Part shown: piece after piece, positions 45,274-54,279 of the stretch
How positions within the stretch are numbered: position 1 is the first letter of the stretch
How the letters are laid out: each line of letters starts with the position of its first letter
Source: an uncultured Duncaniella sp.
Lineage (GTDB): Bacteria > Bacteroidota > Bacteroidia > Bacteroidales > Muribaculaceae
DNA: 64,000 nucleotides
Reading direction: 5' to 3'
Assembly (NCBI GenBank): GCA_958352885.1
Contig: CATWQI010000007.1
Span: forward strand, 140,316 to 204,315
Made by a program: the position numbers and the translations under genes
The notes under the pieces: generated by a model
Seen by the model: the letters and a program-made list of their open reading frames with translations, nothing else
Database searches by the model: none
What the model was told of the DNA's origin: nothing

Positions 45274-46363
45274 CCCAGACATTATGGATTTGGATATATT
45301 CAATGGTTTCTACCGTGGCAAGCGCGTGCTTGTGACTGGGCACACCGGATTCAAGGGCTCTTGGCTTGCCATTTGGCTCAATGAGCTTGGTGCCGAAATA
45401 ATCGGTGTGGGACTCGACCCTGCTACCGGGCGTGATAACTTCGTGCTGTCAGGAATTGGAGACAAAATCAAGGCAGACATACGCGCAGACATACGAGACG
45501 GACGGCGTATGAAAGAAATTTTTGCCGAATACCAGCCGGAAATAGTATTTCATCTTGCAGCCCAACCGCTTGTACGTCTTAGTTACGACATACCGGTGGA
45601 GACATACGAGACAAACGTAATGGGCACCATAAACATTCTTGAGGCAATCCGTGCTACTGGCAGCGTGAAAGTCGGAGTCATGATAACCACTGACAAATGC
45701 TACGAAAACAAGGAACAGATATGGGGCTACCGCGAGAACGAACCCATGGGTGGTTACGACCCCTATTCCTCGTCGAAAGGAGCAGCTGAAATAGCCATAT
45801 CGTCGTGGCGTCGCAGTTTCTTCAATCCAGACGATTACGAAAAGCACGGCAAATCGATAGCCAGTGTGCGTGCAGGCAACGTGATTGGCGGCGGTGACTG
45901 GGCACTAGACCGCATAATACCCGATTGTATTCGCGCACTTGAGGGCGGAAATCCGATTGACATCCGCTCATCAAAGGCAATTCGTCCATGGCAACATGTA
46001 CTTGAACCTCTCAGCGGTTACATGTTACTCGCAAAAAAGATGTGGGAATCACCTACTGAATACTGTGAAGGTTGGAATTTCGGTCCCCGTGCCGAATCTA
46101 TCTTAACCGTGTGGGATGTCGCATCAAAAGTGGTTGGGAACTACTGTAGCGGCACACTGCGTGACCTCTCCGACCCCAATGCCCTACACGAGGCAAAACT
46201 ACTGATGCTCGACATCTCCAAAGCCAAATTCCGCCTCGGATGGGAGCCTCGCATGAACATTGACCAAACCGTTGCATTGACAGTAGATTGGTACAAACGA
46301 TACACATCTGAACCAGTCTACGACCTCTGCCGCAGACAAATAAACGAATACATTTCAAAATGA
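45266..46363 (+). CDS. rfbG: CDP-glucose 4,6-dehydratase
   Basis: Short-chain dehydrogenase that makes CDP-4-keto-6-deoxyglucose. About 365 residues; NAD-binding GHTGFKGSW, active-site PYSSSKGAAEIAI (Tyr-x3-Lys), and AGNVIGGGDWA. The ATG at 45266 overlaps the rfbH stop; a second ATG at 45284 is possible. Together with rfbF and rfbH it gives the shared precursor of CDP-dideoxyhexoses. Confidence 0.94.
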   Translation: MNNPDIMDLDIFNGFYRGKRVLVTGHTGFKGSWLAIWLNELGAEIIGVGLDPATGRDNFVLSGIGDKIKADIRADIRDGRRMKEIFAEYQPEIVFHLAAQPLVRLSYDIPVETYETNVMGTINILEAIRATGSVKVGVMITTDKCYENKEQIWGYRENEPMGGYDPYSSSKGAAEIAISSWRRSFFNPDDYEKHGKSIASVRAGNVIGGGDWALDRIIPDCIRALEGGNPIDIRSSKAIRPWQHVLEPLSGYMLLAKKMWESPTEYCEGWNFGPRAESILTVWDVASKVVGNYCSGTLRDLSDPNALHEAKLLMLDISKAKFRLGWEPRMNIDQTVALTVDWYKRYTSEPVYDLCRRQINEYISK

Positions 46364-46896
46364 ACATTATAGAGACTCCATTTGAAGGATTATACGTAAT
46401 TGAGACCGTAAAATTCAAGGATAGTCGTGGCTCATTCCAAAAGCTGTTCAACCGTGAGTTCTTTGAGCAAAACGGCTTGGAATGTGATTTCTGTGAATTT
46501 TACTACTCTGTCAACCACAAAAATGTAATCCGTGGAATGCATTTCCAGCTTCCACCCAACGACCATACTAAACTGGTATATGTAAGCAAAGGTAAAATAA
46601 TAGATGTGGTGGTGGACATTCGTAAAGATTCAGCTACTTTCGGCAAGCACTATAAAATAGAACTTGATGACGAAATGGGAAAATACTTATATATCCCCAA
46701 AGGGTTTGCTCACGGCTTTTGCTCATTAGAGGAAGGCTCTATTGTGAATTACGCCCAAACATCATGCTATTCAACAGTACACGATTGCGGGATTCTGCAA
46801 TCAAGCTGCGACATTGATTGGGGGATTGAGTCACCGATCGTTTCCGATCGTGATTTGACATTTAAAAAGCTTTCGGAATTTAAATCACCTTTTTAA
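46360..46896 (+). CDS. RmlC-like sugar epimerase, probably acting on a CDP-dideoxy-4-ketohexose
   Basis: 178 residues of the dTDP-4-dehydrorhamnose 3,5-epimerase fold: RGMHFQLPPNDHTKLVYV with the catalytic His, IIDVVVDIRKDSATFGKHY, and YIPKGFAHGF. It overlaps rfbG by 4 bases. Because no dTDP-rhamnose genes are nearby, a C5 epimerase as in the CDP-ascarylose pathway (AscE-like) is the more likely role. That is context inference. Confidence 0.75.
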   Translation: MNIIETPFEGLYVIETVKFKDSRGSFQKLFNREFFEQNGLECDFCEFYYSVNHKNVIRGMHFQLPPNDHTKLVYVSKGKIIDVVVDIRKDSATFGKHYKIELDDEMGKYLYIPKGFAHGFCSLEEGSIVNYAQTSCYSTVHDCGILQSSCDIDWGIESPIVSDRDLTFKKLSEFKSPF

Positions 46897-46900
46897 TTTA

Positions 46901-47749
46901 ATGAGAATATTAATTACTGGTGCGACAGGATTTGTCGGTAAACATCTGTATTCGCGGCTAAAGAAAGAACATGAGCTTTTTGTATTAACCCGTGATACTT
47001 CCGACTCTACGGTTATTTCTCCTGAACATGAAGTGGTGTTTACTGGAGATATCGACTTCATAGCCGAATATATGCTGAAGAACAAAATTGAAGGCGTCAT
47101 CCATTTAGCCACCAAATATGTTTCAGAACATAAGTGTCACGATATTAAAGACATGATTTTATCAAACATATATCTTGGTACAGCTATTTTAGAAGCATCT
47201 TCTAAGGCTGGGGTGAAGTGGTTTATAAATGTTGGTACAATTTGGCAAAATTACAATGTCCCTGATTATTCCGATGAATATTGTCCGGTGAATCTGTATG
47301 CTGCAACAAAACAAGCCTTCATGACAATTGCAAAATATTATACAGAGACATTTGGAATCCGTTTTTGTACGCTTAAATTGTGTGATACGTTTGGTCCAAA
47401 TGATACTCGTAGGAAAATAATAGACTTATTTGGCGAAATATCTCGCAATGGGACCAAATTAGACATGTCCCCTGGAGAACAACTTATAGACATAGTACAT
47501 ATCGATACAGTATGTTCAGAATTCGAAAAGCTAATTGGCTTGATGTCTACTCCAGATGAAGAGCTACGAGATGAATACGTAGTAACATCAGGCATGCATA
47601 AATCTTTAAGACAACTTGCAAGTGAATATGAGACTGAAAACAATGTTAAACTAAATATCAATTGGGGTGGAAAACCATATAGACAGAGAGAGGTAATGAG
47701 ACCATACATCGGGAACATTATTCCCAATGAGACTAAAAAATGGATTTAA
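46901..47749 (+). CDS. NAD(P)-dependent epimerase/reductase, likely final step of the dideoxyhexose
   Basis: 282 residues of extended short-chain dehydrogenase type: ITGATGFVGKHL at the N-terminus, VGTIWQN and NLYAATKQAF with the Tyr-x3-Lys pair. It resembles CDP-abequose/paratose synthases and AscF in size and style. Placed 4 bases after the epimerase gene, it would reduce the 4-keto group. AT content is higher than in the preceding genes. Confidence 0.7.
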   Translation: MRILITGATGFVGKHLYSRLKKEHELFVLTRDTSDSTVISPEHEVVFTGDIDFIAEYMLKNKIEGVIHLATKYVSEHKCHDIKDMILSNIYLGTAILEASSKAGVKWFINVGTIWQNYNVPDYSDEYCPVNLYAATKQAFMTIAKYYTETFGIRFCTLKLCDTFGPNDTRRKIIDLFGEISRNGTKLDMSPGEQLIDIVHIDTVCSEFEKLIGLMSTPDEELRDEYVVTSGMHKSLRQLASEYETENNVKLNINWGGKPYRQREVMRPYIGNIIPNETKKWI

Positions 47750-47807
47750 TCTCTTGTACTCATAGTTATACATTAATCCACAGAGAGCGTCCAATATCCC
47801 TTCTATT

Positions 47808-49223
47808 ATGATTACTATAAACAAGAAAGATATTATATGGGGATACATTGCCATCATTTTTCAGATGGCATCAGGGATAATTGTGCTACCATTTGTCCTA
47901 CGTATGCTCTCGAGTGAGGAAGTCGGCTATAATTATCTGATGCTTACAGTAGCACAGATGGTGATACTATTTGACATGGGTTTCAGCCCAATGTTTAGCA
48001 AAAACATATCATTTGTGTTCAGCGGGGCAAAGGAATTGCTAAAAGAAGGGGTTAAAGAATGTGAGAGCGATGATGTAGACTACCACTTGCTTGCTACCGT
48101 GATAGCTGTGGCAAAGCGCATGTACATGCGTATGTCAATAATAGTGTTAGTATTGATGCTGACCGGTGGAATCGCTTACACCTGGTATGTTACCGACGGA
48201 TACTCAAGTGTAAAAAATTCGTTTGTAGTATGGGTTATTTTCAGCATCTCCACCTTCTTTAACGTCTACTTTGGCTACTACAATTCATTCCTTACAGGTA
48301 GAGGTCAGCTTGCTGAACAAAGGAAAGCTACAATTTGCGCTAGGATCGCATACATTGCCATATCAATATGCCTGCTGTTTACAGGAATGGGATTGATGAG
48401 CCTGTGTATCGCCAACTTAATATCGCCTTTCATAAGTCGGTACATGTGTCACAGAGCCTTTTTTGATAACGAACTGAAATGCTCCATTAATGATAAAATC
48501 GTAACTGAGGATGAGAATAAAACCACATTCAAGATAATCTGGCACAACACTAAGAAGATGTGTATAAGCGCAGTTGGTTCATATTGCATCAATAAGGCAA
48601 GCCTTTTCCTTGCAGGCTTATTCCTTCCCCTCGCAGTAGTTGGCTCTTACGGGCTTATGATTCAACTTGGTGGGTTAATCATGAGCGTCGCTATAAATTA
48701 CTTCGTTACAATCCAGCCCAAAATGACATATCACAGGATTAAAGGGGATTTAACCCATCTGAGAGAGGAATTCTCCATCGGCATAATTTCATCACTACTG
48801 CTTATGCTGATAGGATACGCATTTCTTGTTTTTGTATGCCCTTACCTTCTGACATTGATCGCATCAAATACACAGCTACCTTCACGGACGGTACTTCTTC
48901 TTTTTGCACTGATTTCCATCCTTGAAATGAACCACTCTTTATGTGCAACATATATCACTGTAGGTAATAGAGTTCCACCCATAGCGTCATCACTTATTCC
49001 AGGGATTGCTATTGTACTCTTGTCTTGGCTCTCTCTAAAATTCACTGGTCTACAACTGCTTGGATTAATCATAGCACAAGGTATATGTCAGTTAGCATAC
49101 AATAACTGGAAATGGCCATTTGTAGCATTGACCGATCTTAAACTCACACCATTATCAGTATTCTTGCTTGGGTCATCTAAGATATTTAATAGACTAAACA
49201 ATATATCAAATTATGGACATTAA
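47808..49223 (+). CDS. wzx: Wzx-type polysaccharide flippase
   Basis: 471 residues with about twelve to fourteen membrane helices in the MATE/MOP superfamily style, starting WGYIAIIFQMASGIIVLPFV and RMLSSEEVGYNYLML. It would move lipid-linked repeat units across the inner membrane. It overlaps the next glycosyltransferase gene by 11 bases. Confidence 0.85.
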   Translation: MITINKKDIIWGYIAIIFQMASGIIVLPFVLRMLSSEEVGYNYLMLTVAQMVILFDMGFSPMFSKNISFVFSGAKELLKEGVKECESDDVDYHLLATVIAVAKRMYMRMSIIVLVLMLTGGIAYTWYVTDGYSSVKNSFVVWVIFSISTFFNVYFGYYNSFLTGRGQLAEQRKATICARIAYIAISICLLFTGMGLMSLCIANLISPFISRYMCHRAFFDNELKCSINDKIVTEDENKTTFKIIWHNTKKMCISAVGSYCINKASLFLAGLFLPLAVVGSYGLMIQLGGLIMSVAINYFVTIQPKMTYHRIKGDLTHLREEFSIGIISSLLLMLIGYAFLVFVCPYLLTLIASNTQLPSRTVLLLFALISILEMNHSLCATYITVGNRVPPIASSLIPGIAIVLLSWLSLKFTGLQLLGLIIAQGICQLAYNNWKWPFVALTDLKLTPLSVFLLGSSKIFNRLNNISNYGH

Positions 49224-50229
49224 GCCTTTTGATTATTTCAAAATAAAGGACTATTTCGTAGAAATTGAAAGTAAGCCTGCCATACTACTCTGGGGTGAAA
49301 AACAAGACAACAAACCAGATGTTTGCATTGCAATTCCCACTTTTAACAGAAGTAAAACTCTTCGTGAAAGTATCAATAGTGCAGTAAATCAAAATGTCAA
49401 CTACAATTACGAAATAATTGTAGTCGACAATAATCCAGAGCGCAATGATGAAACCGAGATAATGATGATGGAATACCGACAATATTCCAATATCAGATAT
49501 TATAAAAACAGTGAAAACATCGGTATGGCAGGTAACTGGTCTAGGTGCTATCAATTAGCTGAAGCTGATTGGGTTGTATTGCTCCATGATGATGATTTGC
49601 TCACTCCTGACTATTTATCTGAAATCACAAAATGTATTTCAAACGAAAATATTGATGCTGTGTTTGTTAATATGGACGTATTTAATGATGGTGACCCAGT
49701 TAAAAACATTGTCAATCCTTCAATAACGAAACTCAATAAACTATCTTTATACGATTGGTTTCTTTTCCCATGCATTACCCCATCAGGACATATAATAAAA
49801 AAGCAAACCATATTTGATTTAGGTGGATTCTCAGTCCAGAATTTTGCGCCCGATATTTTCTTCGCAAAAATTATGGCTTATAAAAATGGCTATATGGCAA
49901 ACAAAACACTATTGCACTATCGCAAAGGCATCAATGAATCTACCAAATTCAGCGCAATGGAAAAGATGTGCGACCTCAACCACGACTACCGGTTACAAGC
50001 ATGGCCAAGAATGGGAATAAGTCCCACTTTATTGAACAGAGCATTATTATATAGCGATATAATGTTTGAAGCCGGGTTTAGAAATTTCTGGAATCCAGAG
50101 TTCAGATATTCAAAGATTCCGTCCCACACTAAATGGCAATACTATAAGTCAAAATTTGCGTATAACATTGTAAAATTTGGTATTATGTTAAAGAAGCGCC
50201 TTTTCCGTAAACAGATTATTATAAAATGA
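49213..50229 (+). CDS. Family 2 glycosyltransferase
   Basis: 338 residues; GT-A motifs CIAIPTFNRSKTLRESINSA, EIIVVDNNPE and VVLLHDDDLLTPDYL (DxD metal site). It adds one sugar to the repeat unit; donor and acceptor are unknown. The DNA is AT-rich compared with flanking housekeeping genes. Confidence 0.88.
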   Translation: MDIKPFDYFKIKDYFVEIESKPAILLWGEKQDNKPDVCIAIPTFNRSKTLRESINSAVNQNVNYNYEIIVVDNNPERNDETEIMMMEYRQYSNIRYYKNSENIGMAGNWSRCYQLAEADWVVLLHDDDLLTPDYLSEITKCISNENIDAVFVNMDVFNDGDPVKNIVNPSITKLNKLSLYDWFLFPCITPSGHIIKKQTIFDLGGFSVQNFAPDIFFAKIMAYKNGYMANKTLLHYRKGINESTKFSAMEKMCDLNHDYRLQAWPRMGISPTLLNRALLYSDIMFEAGFRNFWNPEFRYSKIPSHTKWQYYKSKFAYNIVKFGIMLKKRLFRKQIIIK

Positions 50230-50824
50230 TTTATTCTGCCTTGAACTTAATTCGCCGAAAAATTATAAATTTTTCCTTGCGATTTGATGCCATTGAAAAA
50301 AAGAAGAAAGGCACATTCGATAGGGCCGTCGTATTCCATCCTGAATCCAAGGTTGAAAATCTTCAGTAAAAATCGAAACTAAAAATTGGCAAGGGCACGC
50401 ACATAAGAGGCGAACTTTTTGTCTACCCTTACGGAGAAGGTCTGTCAATTGGGACTGACTGCTATGTCGGAGAATATTCTGTCATACGTTCTGGTGTTAA
50501 AATAACAATAGGCAACAACGTATTAATTGCGCATGGTGTCACCATAATTGACAATGACAGTCATGAAATCGACCACCTGAAACGTGCGATTCTTATAAAT
50601 CTATGTTACAAAACGGGCACCCGAAAGACAAAGGAGAAATCGTAACTGCTCCCATTACAATTAAAGATTACGCATGGATATCCTACAATGTATCAATCCT
50701 TAAGGGTGTGACCATTGGAAAAGGAGCAATTATAGGAGCAGGAACCGTTGTTACTCATGATATCCCGGATTTTTGCATCGCAGCTGGCAACCCGGCTAAA
50801 ATAATTCGAACTTTGAAAAAATGA
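50226..50824 (+). pseudogene. Broken hexapeptide-repeat acyltransferase
   Basis: From the ATG at 50226 (overlapping the preceding stop) the frame gives 47 residues, then an in-frame TAA at 50367-50369. The same frame then continues for about 80 codons with a clear left-handed beta-helix acetyltransferase sequence (KIGKGTHIRGELFVYPYGEG, NNVLIAHGVTIIDNDSHEID). At about 50590-50600 the reading passes to another frame (downstream part 50603-50824, KGVTIGKGAIIGAGTVVTHD). One nonsense change and one frameshift therefore separate three parts of one gene. Sequencing error at both sites is possible but less likely. Confidence 0.8.
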
Positions 50825-51426
50825 TTATTGATAAAATTAAATCAATCTTACGGAAGAGACATCTCGCTTCACTTTCACACTTCTACAAAGCAGAGACTTC
50901 TTCCATTCTCACCCCCGCTTTCAATATACGTCTTGACAACCCCGCCCCTTCTAAAATATACTTGACAATCGGTGACGACTGCATTATTTCCGGACATTTC
51001 ATATTTGAATCCATGGGAGGTGAAATCATGATAGGCAACCATACATACATTGGCAACAGCACGTTCATCTCACGGTCATCCATAACAATTGGCAACAACG
51101 TGACAATAGCCTGGGGCTGCACTATTTACGACCATGATTCCCATTCACTGGATTACATCGAACGAAGAAAAGACATCGACGATGAGCTCCGGGACATACG
51201 CTCAGGAGTATCATTTATAGCTAATAAAAATTGGGACTGCGTAAATACCAAACCTATACACATCCACGATGACGCCTGGATTGGAATGAATTGCATAATC
51301 CTCAAAGGCGTGACCATCGGTGAAGGAGCCATTGTCGGCGCAGGAAGCGTCGTTACCCGTGACGTACCGCCATGGACACTCGTCGCAGGAAATCCCGCAA
51401 AAGTAATCAAAGAATTACCACACTAA
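50821..51426 (+). CDS. Hexapeptide-repeat acyltransferase
   Basis: 201 residues of the xenobiotic/O-acetyltransferase type: repeated hexapeptides (NHTYIGNSTFISRSSITIGN), active-site His in IYDHDSHSLDY, and the end AIVGAGSVVTRDVPPWTLVA. It probably acetylates a sugar of the polysaccharide. It overlaps the broken homologue by 4 bases and shares its domain, suggesting an old duplication or replacement. Confidence 0.87.
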   Translation: MIIDKIKSILRKRHLASLSHFYKAETSSILTPAFNIRLDNPAPSKIYLTIGDDCIISGHFIFESMGGEIMIGNHTYIGNSTFISRSSITIGNNVTIAWGCTIYDHDSHSLDYIERRKDIDDELRDIRSGVSFIANKNWDCVNTKPIHIHDDAWIGMNCIILKGVTIGEGAIVGAGSVVTRDVPPWTLVAGNPAKVIKELPH

Positions 51427-51431
51427 ACTAT

Positions 51432-52331
51432 ATGAAAATACTTATTATCGGCTCCCGTGGCTTCATCGGCAGCCATTGCGTCGACTTCTTCTCCAGACAT
51501 CATGAAGTTTGGGAGTGTGATGTCATACTCGATTACGACAAACCCCGATATATATTTATCGAAGCCGTCGACAGTGATTTCCAGGAAATATTCATAAACC
51601 ACAAATTCGATGTATGCATTAACTGCTCCGGAGCTGCCAATGTCCCGTTCAGCCTTGAGAAACCATATAATGATTTCCAGCTCAACACTCTTAACGTATT
51701 TAAAATCCTTGATGCCATACGACGCTTTAACCCCGAATGCCGCTACATAAACATGTCAAGCGCCGCAGTTTACGGAAACCCCGAGGCACTTCCCATAACG
51801 GAATCCATGCCCTACCGTCCCGTATCCCCCTACGGCGTACACAAGGAAATCGCCGAAATGCTTTGCGACGAATTTCACCGTTACTGGGGCATCCGGACAT
51901 CATGCATAAGAATTTTCTCAGCCTATGGCCCCCGCCTGAAAAAACAGCTGCTATGGGATTTAGCCCAAAAGGCAAAAAACAACGAACGCATCGAACTGTT
52001 CGGCACTGGACACGAAACCCGCGATTTCATCTATGTTACCGACCTCGTGCGCCTCATCGATTGCGTAATAACCAACGCACCTTTCCAGGCTGACATAATA
52101 AATGCAGCTAATGGCATACAAATCAAAATCGCCGAAATTGCCATGCTGATGACCGAAACTCTTGGCTGTGACAAAGAAATAGTATTCAAAGGCGTCAACC
52201 GAAAAGGCGACCCACTCAACTGGGAAGCCGACATTTCAAAAGCCAAAACACTTGGATACAAACAGGAAACCGACATCAAACAAGGCATAAACCACTACGT
52301 CAAATGGCTCAACGAAAACGCATTGCTCTGA
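51432..52331 (+). CDS. NAD-dependent sugar epimerase/dehydratase
   Basis: 299 residues from the ATG at 51432 (an upstream extension to 51372 overlaps the acyltransferase). Rossmann start IIGSRGFIGSH, MSSAAVYGNPEALPI, and active-site SPYGVHKEIAE (Tyr-x3-Lys). Likely converts a nucleotide sugar for this locus; the exact reaction is unknown. Confidence 0.85.
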   Translation: MKILIIGSRGFIGSHCVDFFSRHHEVWECDVILDYDKPRYIFIEAVDSDFQEIFINHKFDVCINCSGAANVPFSLEKPYNDFQLNTLNVFKILDAIRRFNPECRYINMSSAAVYGNPEALPITESMPYRPVSPYGVHKEIAEMLCDEFHRYWGIRTSCIRIFSAYGPRLKKQLLWDLAQKAKNNERIELFGTGHETRDFIYVTDLVRLIDCVITNAPFQADIINAANGIQIKIAEIAMLMTETLGCDKEIVFKGVNRKGDPLNWEADISKAKTLGYKQETDIKQGINHYVKWLNENALL

Positions 52332-53461
52332 TATTTGAAATCAAAAAAGGATGGATGGGAGGCACATATTACATCCTCAACCTCATCAACGCCCTTAATT
52401 CTCTCCCTGACGAAGAGAAACCACAAATAACACTCCTCGTCAAATGTAAATCCGACTACCGGTACGCAGCAGACTATACCGCATATCCCTACTTGGATTA
52501 TCGTACAGTCCTTAATCCGATACTTAACCTACCACGCCGCATCATAAATAAACTCTCACGGACAATAATGGGCAAAAATTTATTGGCAGTGATACCCTTT
52601 AGGGAACCCGTCGATGCAGTTTATCCGGTTTACACAACCACCCAAAAAGTCAAAAACTCGCCCAACATATCATGGATTCCTGATTTTCAAGAACTTTACC
52701 TGCCACAATTCTTCTCCGAAGATGAAATACATCAACGCGACCGACGCACTAAAAACCTCCGTGACAGCGGGATACCTATCGTTTTCAGTAGCGAAGATTC
52801 ACGCAGCGATTATCTGAAATTCTACAAAGGAGACAAAACAAAAACTCATATTTTCCGCTTCGCCTCACGAATCCCTGATATCCCCGCTGACACAACTGCC
52901 GTGATGTCCAAATACGGCGTGACACCCGGCAAATATTACTTCTGCGCCAACCAATTTTGGGCACACAAAAATCATCAGATTCTTTTCGAATCCATCAGAA
53001 TACTCCGGGATGCAGGTCATCCGGTCATCCTGCTATGCAGTGGCAACAACGCTGACTACCGTTCCGCAGACCATTACAAATCACTCGTGGCATTCATTAA
53101 GGACAATAACCTCTCCGACAATATTCGCCTGCTTGGTCTCATTGACCGCAAAGAGCAATTATCGCTCATGAAGGAAGCCCGGGCTCTTATCCAACCGTCA
53201 CTATTTGAAGGCTGGAGCACGAGCATAGAAGAAGCGAAATCTATGGATAAATTCATGATTCTATCCGACCTTTCGTTGCATAAAGAACAAGTCACGCAAA
53301 ACGCTCTTTTCTTTGAGCGCAATAGCGCAAAAAGCCTTGCTGACAAAATTTTAGAAGTTGACACTTCCGACTTCCAGGTTATCCCCCACAACTATCGGAA
53401 AATCATCATCGAGACAGGACGCAACTTCATGGTAATAGTATCGTCACTGAGCAAAAATTGA
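52304..53461 (+). CDS. Family 4 (GT-B) glycosyltransferase
   Basis: 385 residues; N-terminal EIKKGWMGGTYYILNLINAL and C-terminal donor-binding domain with YFCANQFWAHKNHQI and PSLFEGWSTSIEEAKSM (E-x7-E-like). It overlaps the epimerase by 28 bases in another frame, an unusually long overlap, yet both frames carry family motifs. Confidence 0.87.
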   Translation: MAQRKRIALIFEIKKGWMGGTYYILNLINALNSLPDEEKPQITLLVKCKSDYRYAADYTAYPYLDYRTVLNPILNLPRRIINKLSRTIMGKNLLAVIPFREPVDAVYPVYTTTQKVKNSPNISWIPDFQELYLPQFFSEDEIHQRDRRTKNLRDSGIPIVFSSEDSRSDYLKFYKGDKTKTHIFRFASRIPDIPADTTAVMSKYGVTPGKYYFCANQFWAHKNHQILFESIRILRDAGHPVILLCSGNNADYRSADHYKSLVAFIKDNNLSDNIRLLGLIDRKEQLSLMKEARALIQPSLFEGWSTSIEEAKSMDKFMILSDLSLHKEQVTQNALFFERNSAKSLADKILEVDTSDFQVIPHNYRKIIIETGRNFMVIVSSLSKN

Positions 53462-53463
53462 AA

Positions 53464-53488
53464 TCCGGCAATTTTAGTAATTGCCGGA
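53464..53488 (+). promoter_or_regulatory. Hairpin between two glycosyltransferase genes
   Basis: Perfect 10-base arms TCCGGCAATT (53464-53473) and AATTGCCGGA (53479-53488) with a 5-base loop, 3 bases after the stop of the GT4 gene. No T-run follows, so it may stabilise mRNA ends or weaken read-through rather than terminate. The rest of the 107-base gap shows no promoter. Confidence 0.55.
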
Positions 53489-53568
53489 AGCTATCTGAAT
53501 AATATAATATTAGGCATATCCTATTTCCCCTGTATAGCAAACCGCCCTTACCATACACAAATCAACCG

Positions 53569-54279
53569 ATGACCGACAAACCATTAAAAATCTCAGTCGT
53601 AACCGTCTGTTACAACGCCGTTGACACCATCGAGGAGACAATGCTCTCCGTTCTAAACCAGACATACCCGCACGTCGAATACATCGTAATCGACGGAGGC
53701 TCAACCGACGGCACCGTTGATATAATCAAAAAATACTCCAACCGCATCGCCCACTGGGTCTCCGAACCAGATCGTGGCATCTACGACGCCATGAACAAAG
53801 GCATCGCCGCCGCCACTGGCGACTACATTATAAATATGAATGTTGGAGATAAGCTCTTATATATACCAACAAAGCTCCTTGAATCTGAATTAAAAACGAA
53901 TAGCGTAGCTATCTGTGGTTCTGTTATTGATGAAAACAACAATATATTCAGACCCGCATATAATTGGAAAATGAAGCTACAAAATCAGCTTCCACATCAA
54001 GGTCTTTTCTATAAATTACGATGTATTCGTAATTATAATATCAAATTTAAAATCGTTGGCGATTACGATTTAAATCTTGAGCTATATCGTTCCAAGAAAA
54101 AAATTATACTTACAGATGATATAATTGCATTACACTCAAATGATGGCATATCTAATACAACTAAATCTGCACAGGAATCATTTCAGGTGATTTGTTATCA
54201 ATGTGGCTTCCTATACATGTCTTTGTCTTATCTATACAGAAAATGCAAAGCTATCAAAAAACGCATAAATAATGACTAA
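53569..54279 (+). CDS. Family 2 glycosyltransferase with mosaic composition
   Basis: 236 residues, GT-A type: SVVTVCYNAVDTIEETMLSV, IVIDGGSTDGT, EPDRGIYDAMNKGI, and the late VGDYDLNLELY. The first roughly 85 codons use GC-ending codons like the upstream genes. From about 53825, just after the conserved ATGDYI motif, the sequence becomes strongly AT-rich as in the following genes. The gene is intact, so the junction was formed in frame. Confidence 0.88.
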   Translation: MTDKPLKISVVTVCYNAVDTIEETMLSVLNQTYPHVEYIVIDGGSTDGTVDIIKKYSNRIAHWVSEPDRGIYDAMNKGIAAATGDYIINMNVGDKLLYIPTKLLESELKTNSVAICGSVIDENNNIFRPAYNWKMKLQNQLPHQGLFYKLRCIRNYNIKFKIVGDYDLNLELYRSKKKIILTDDIIALHSNDGISNTTKSAQESFQVICYQCGFLYMSLSYLYRKCKAIKKRINND

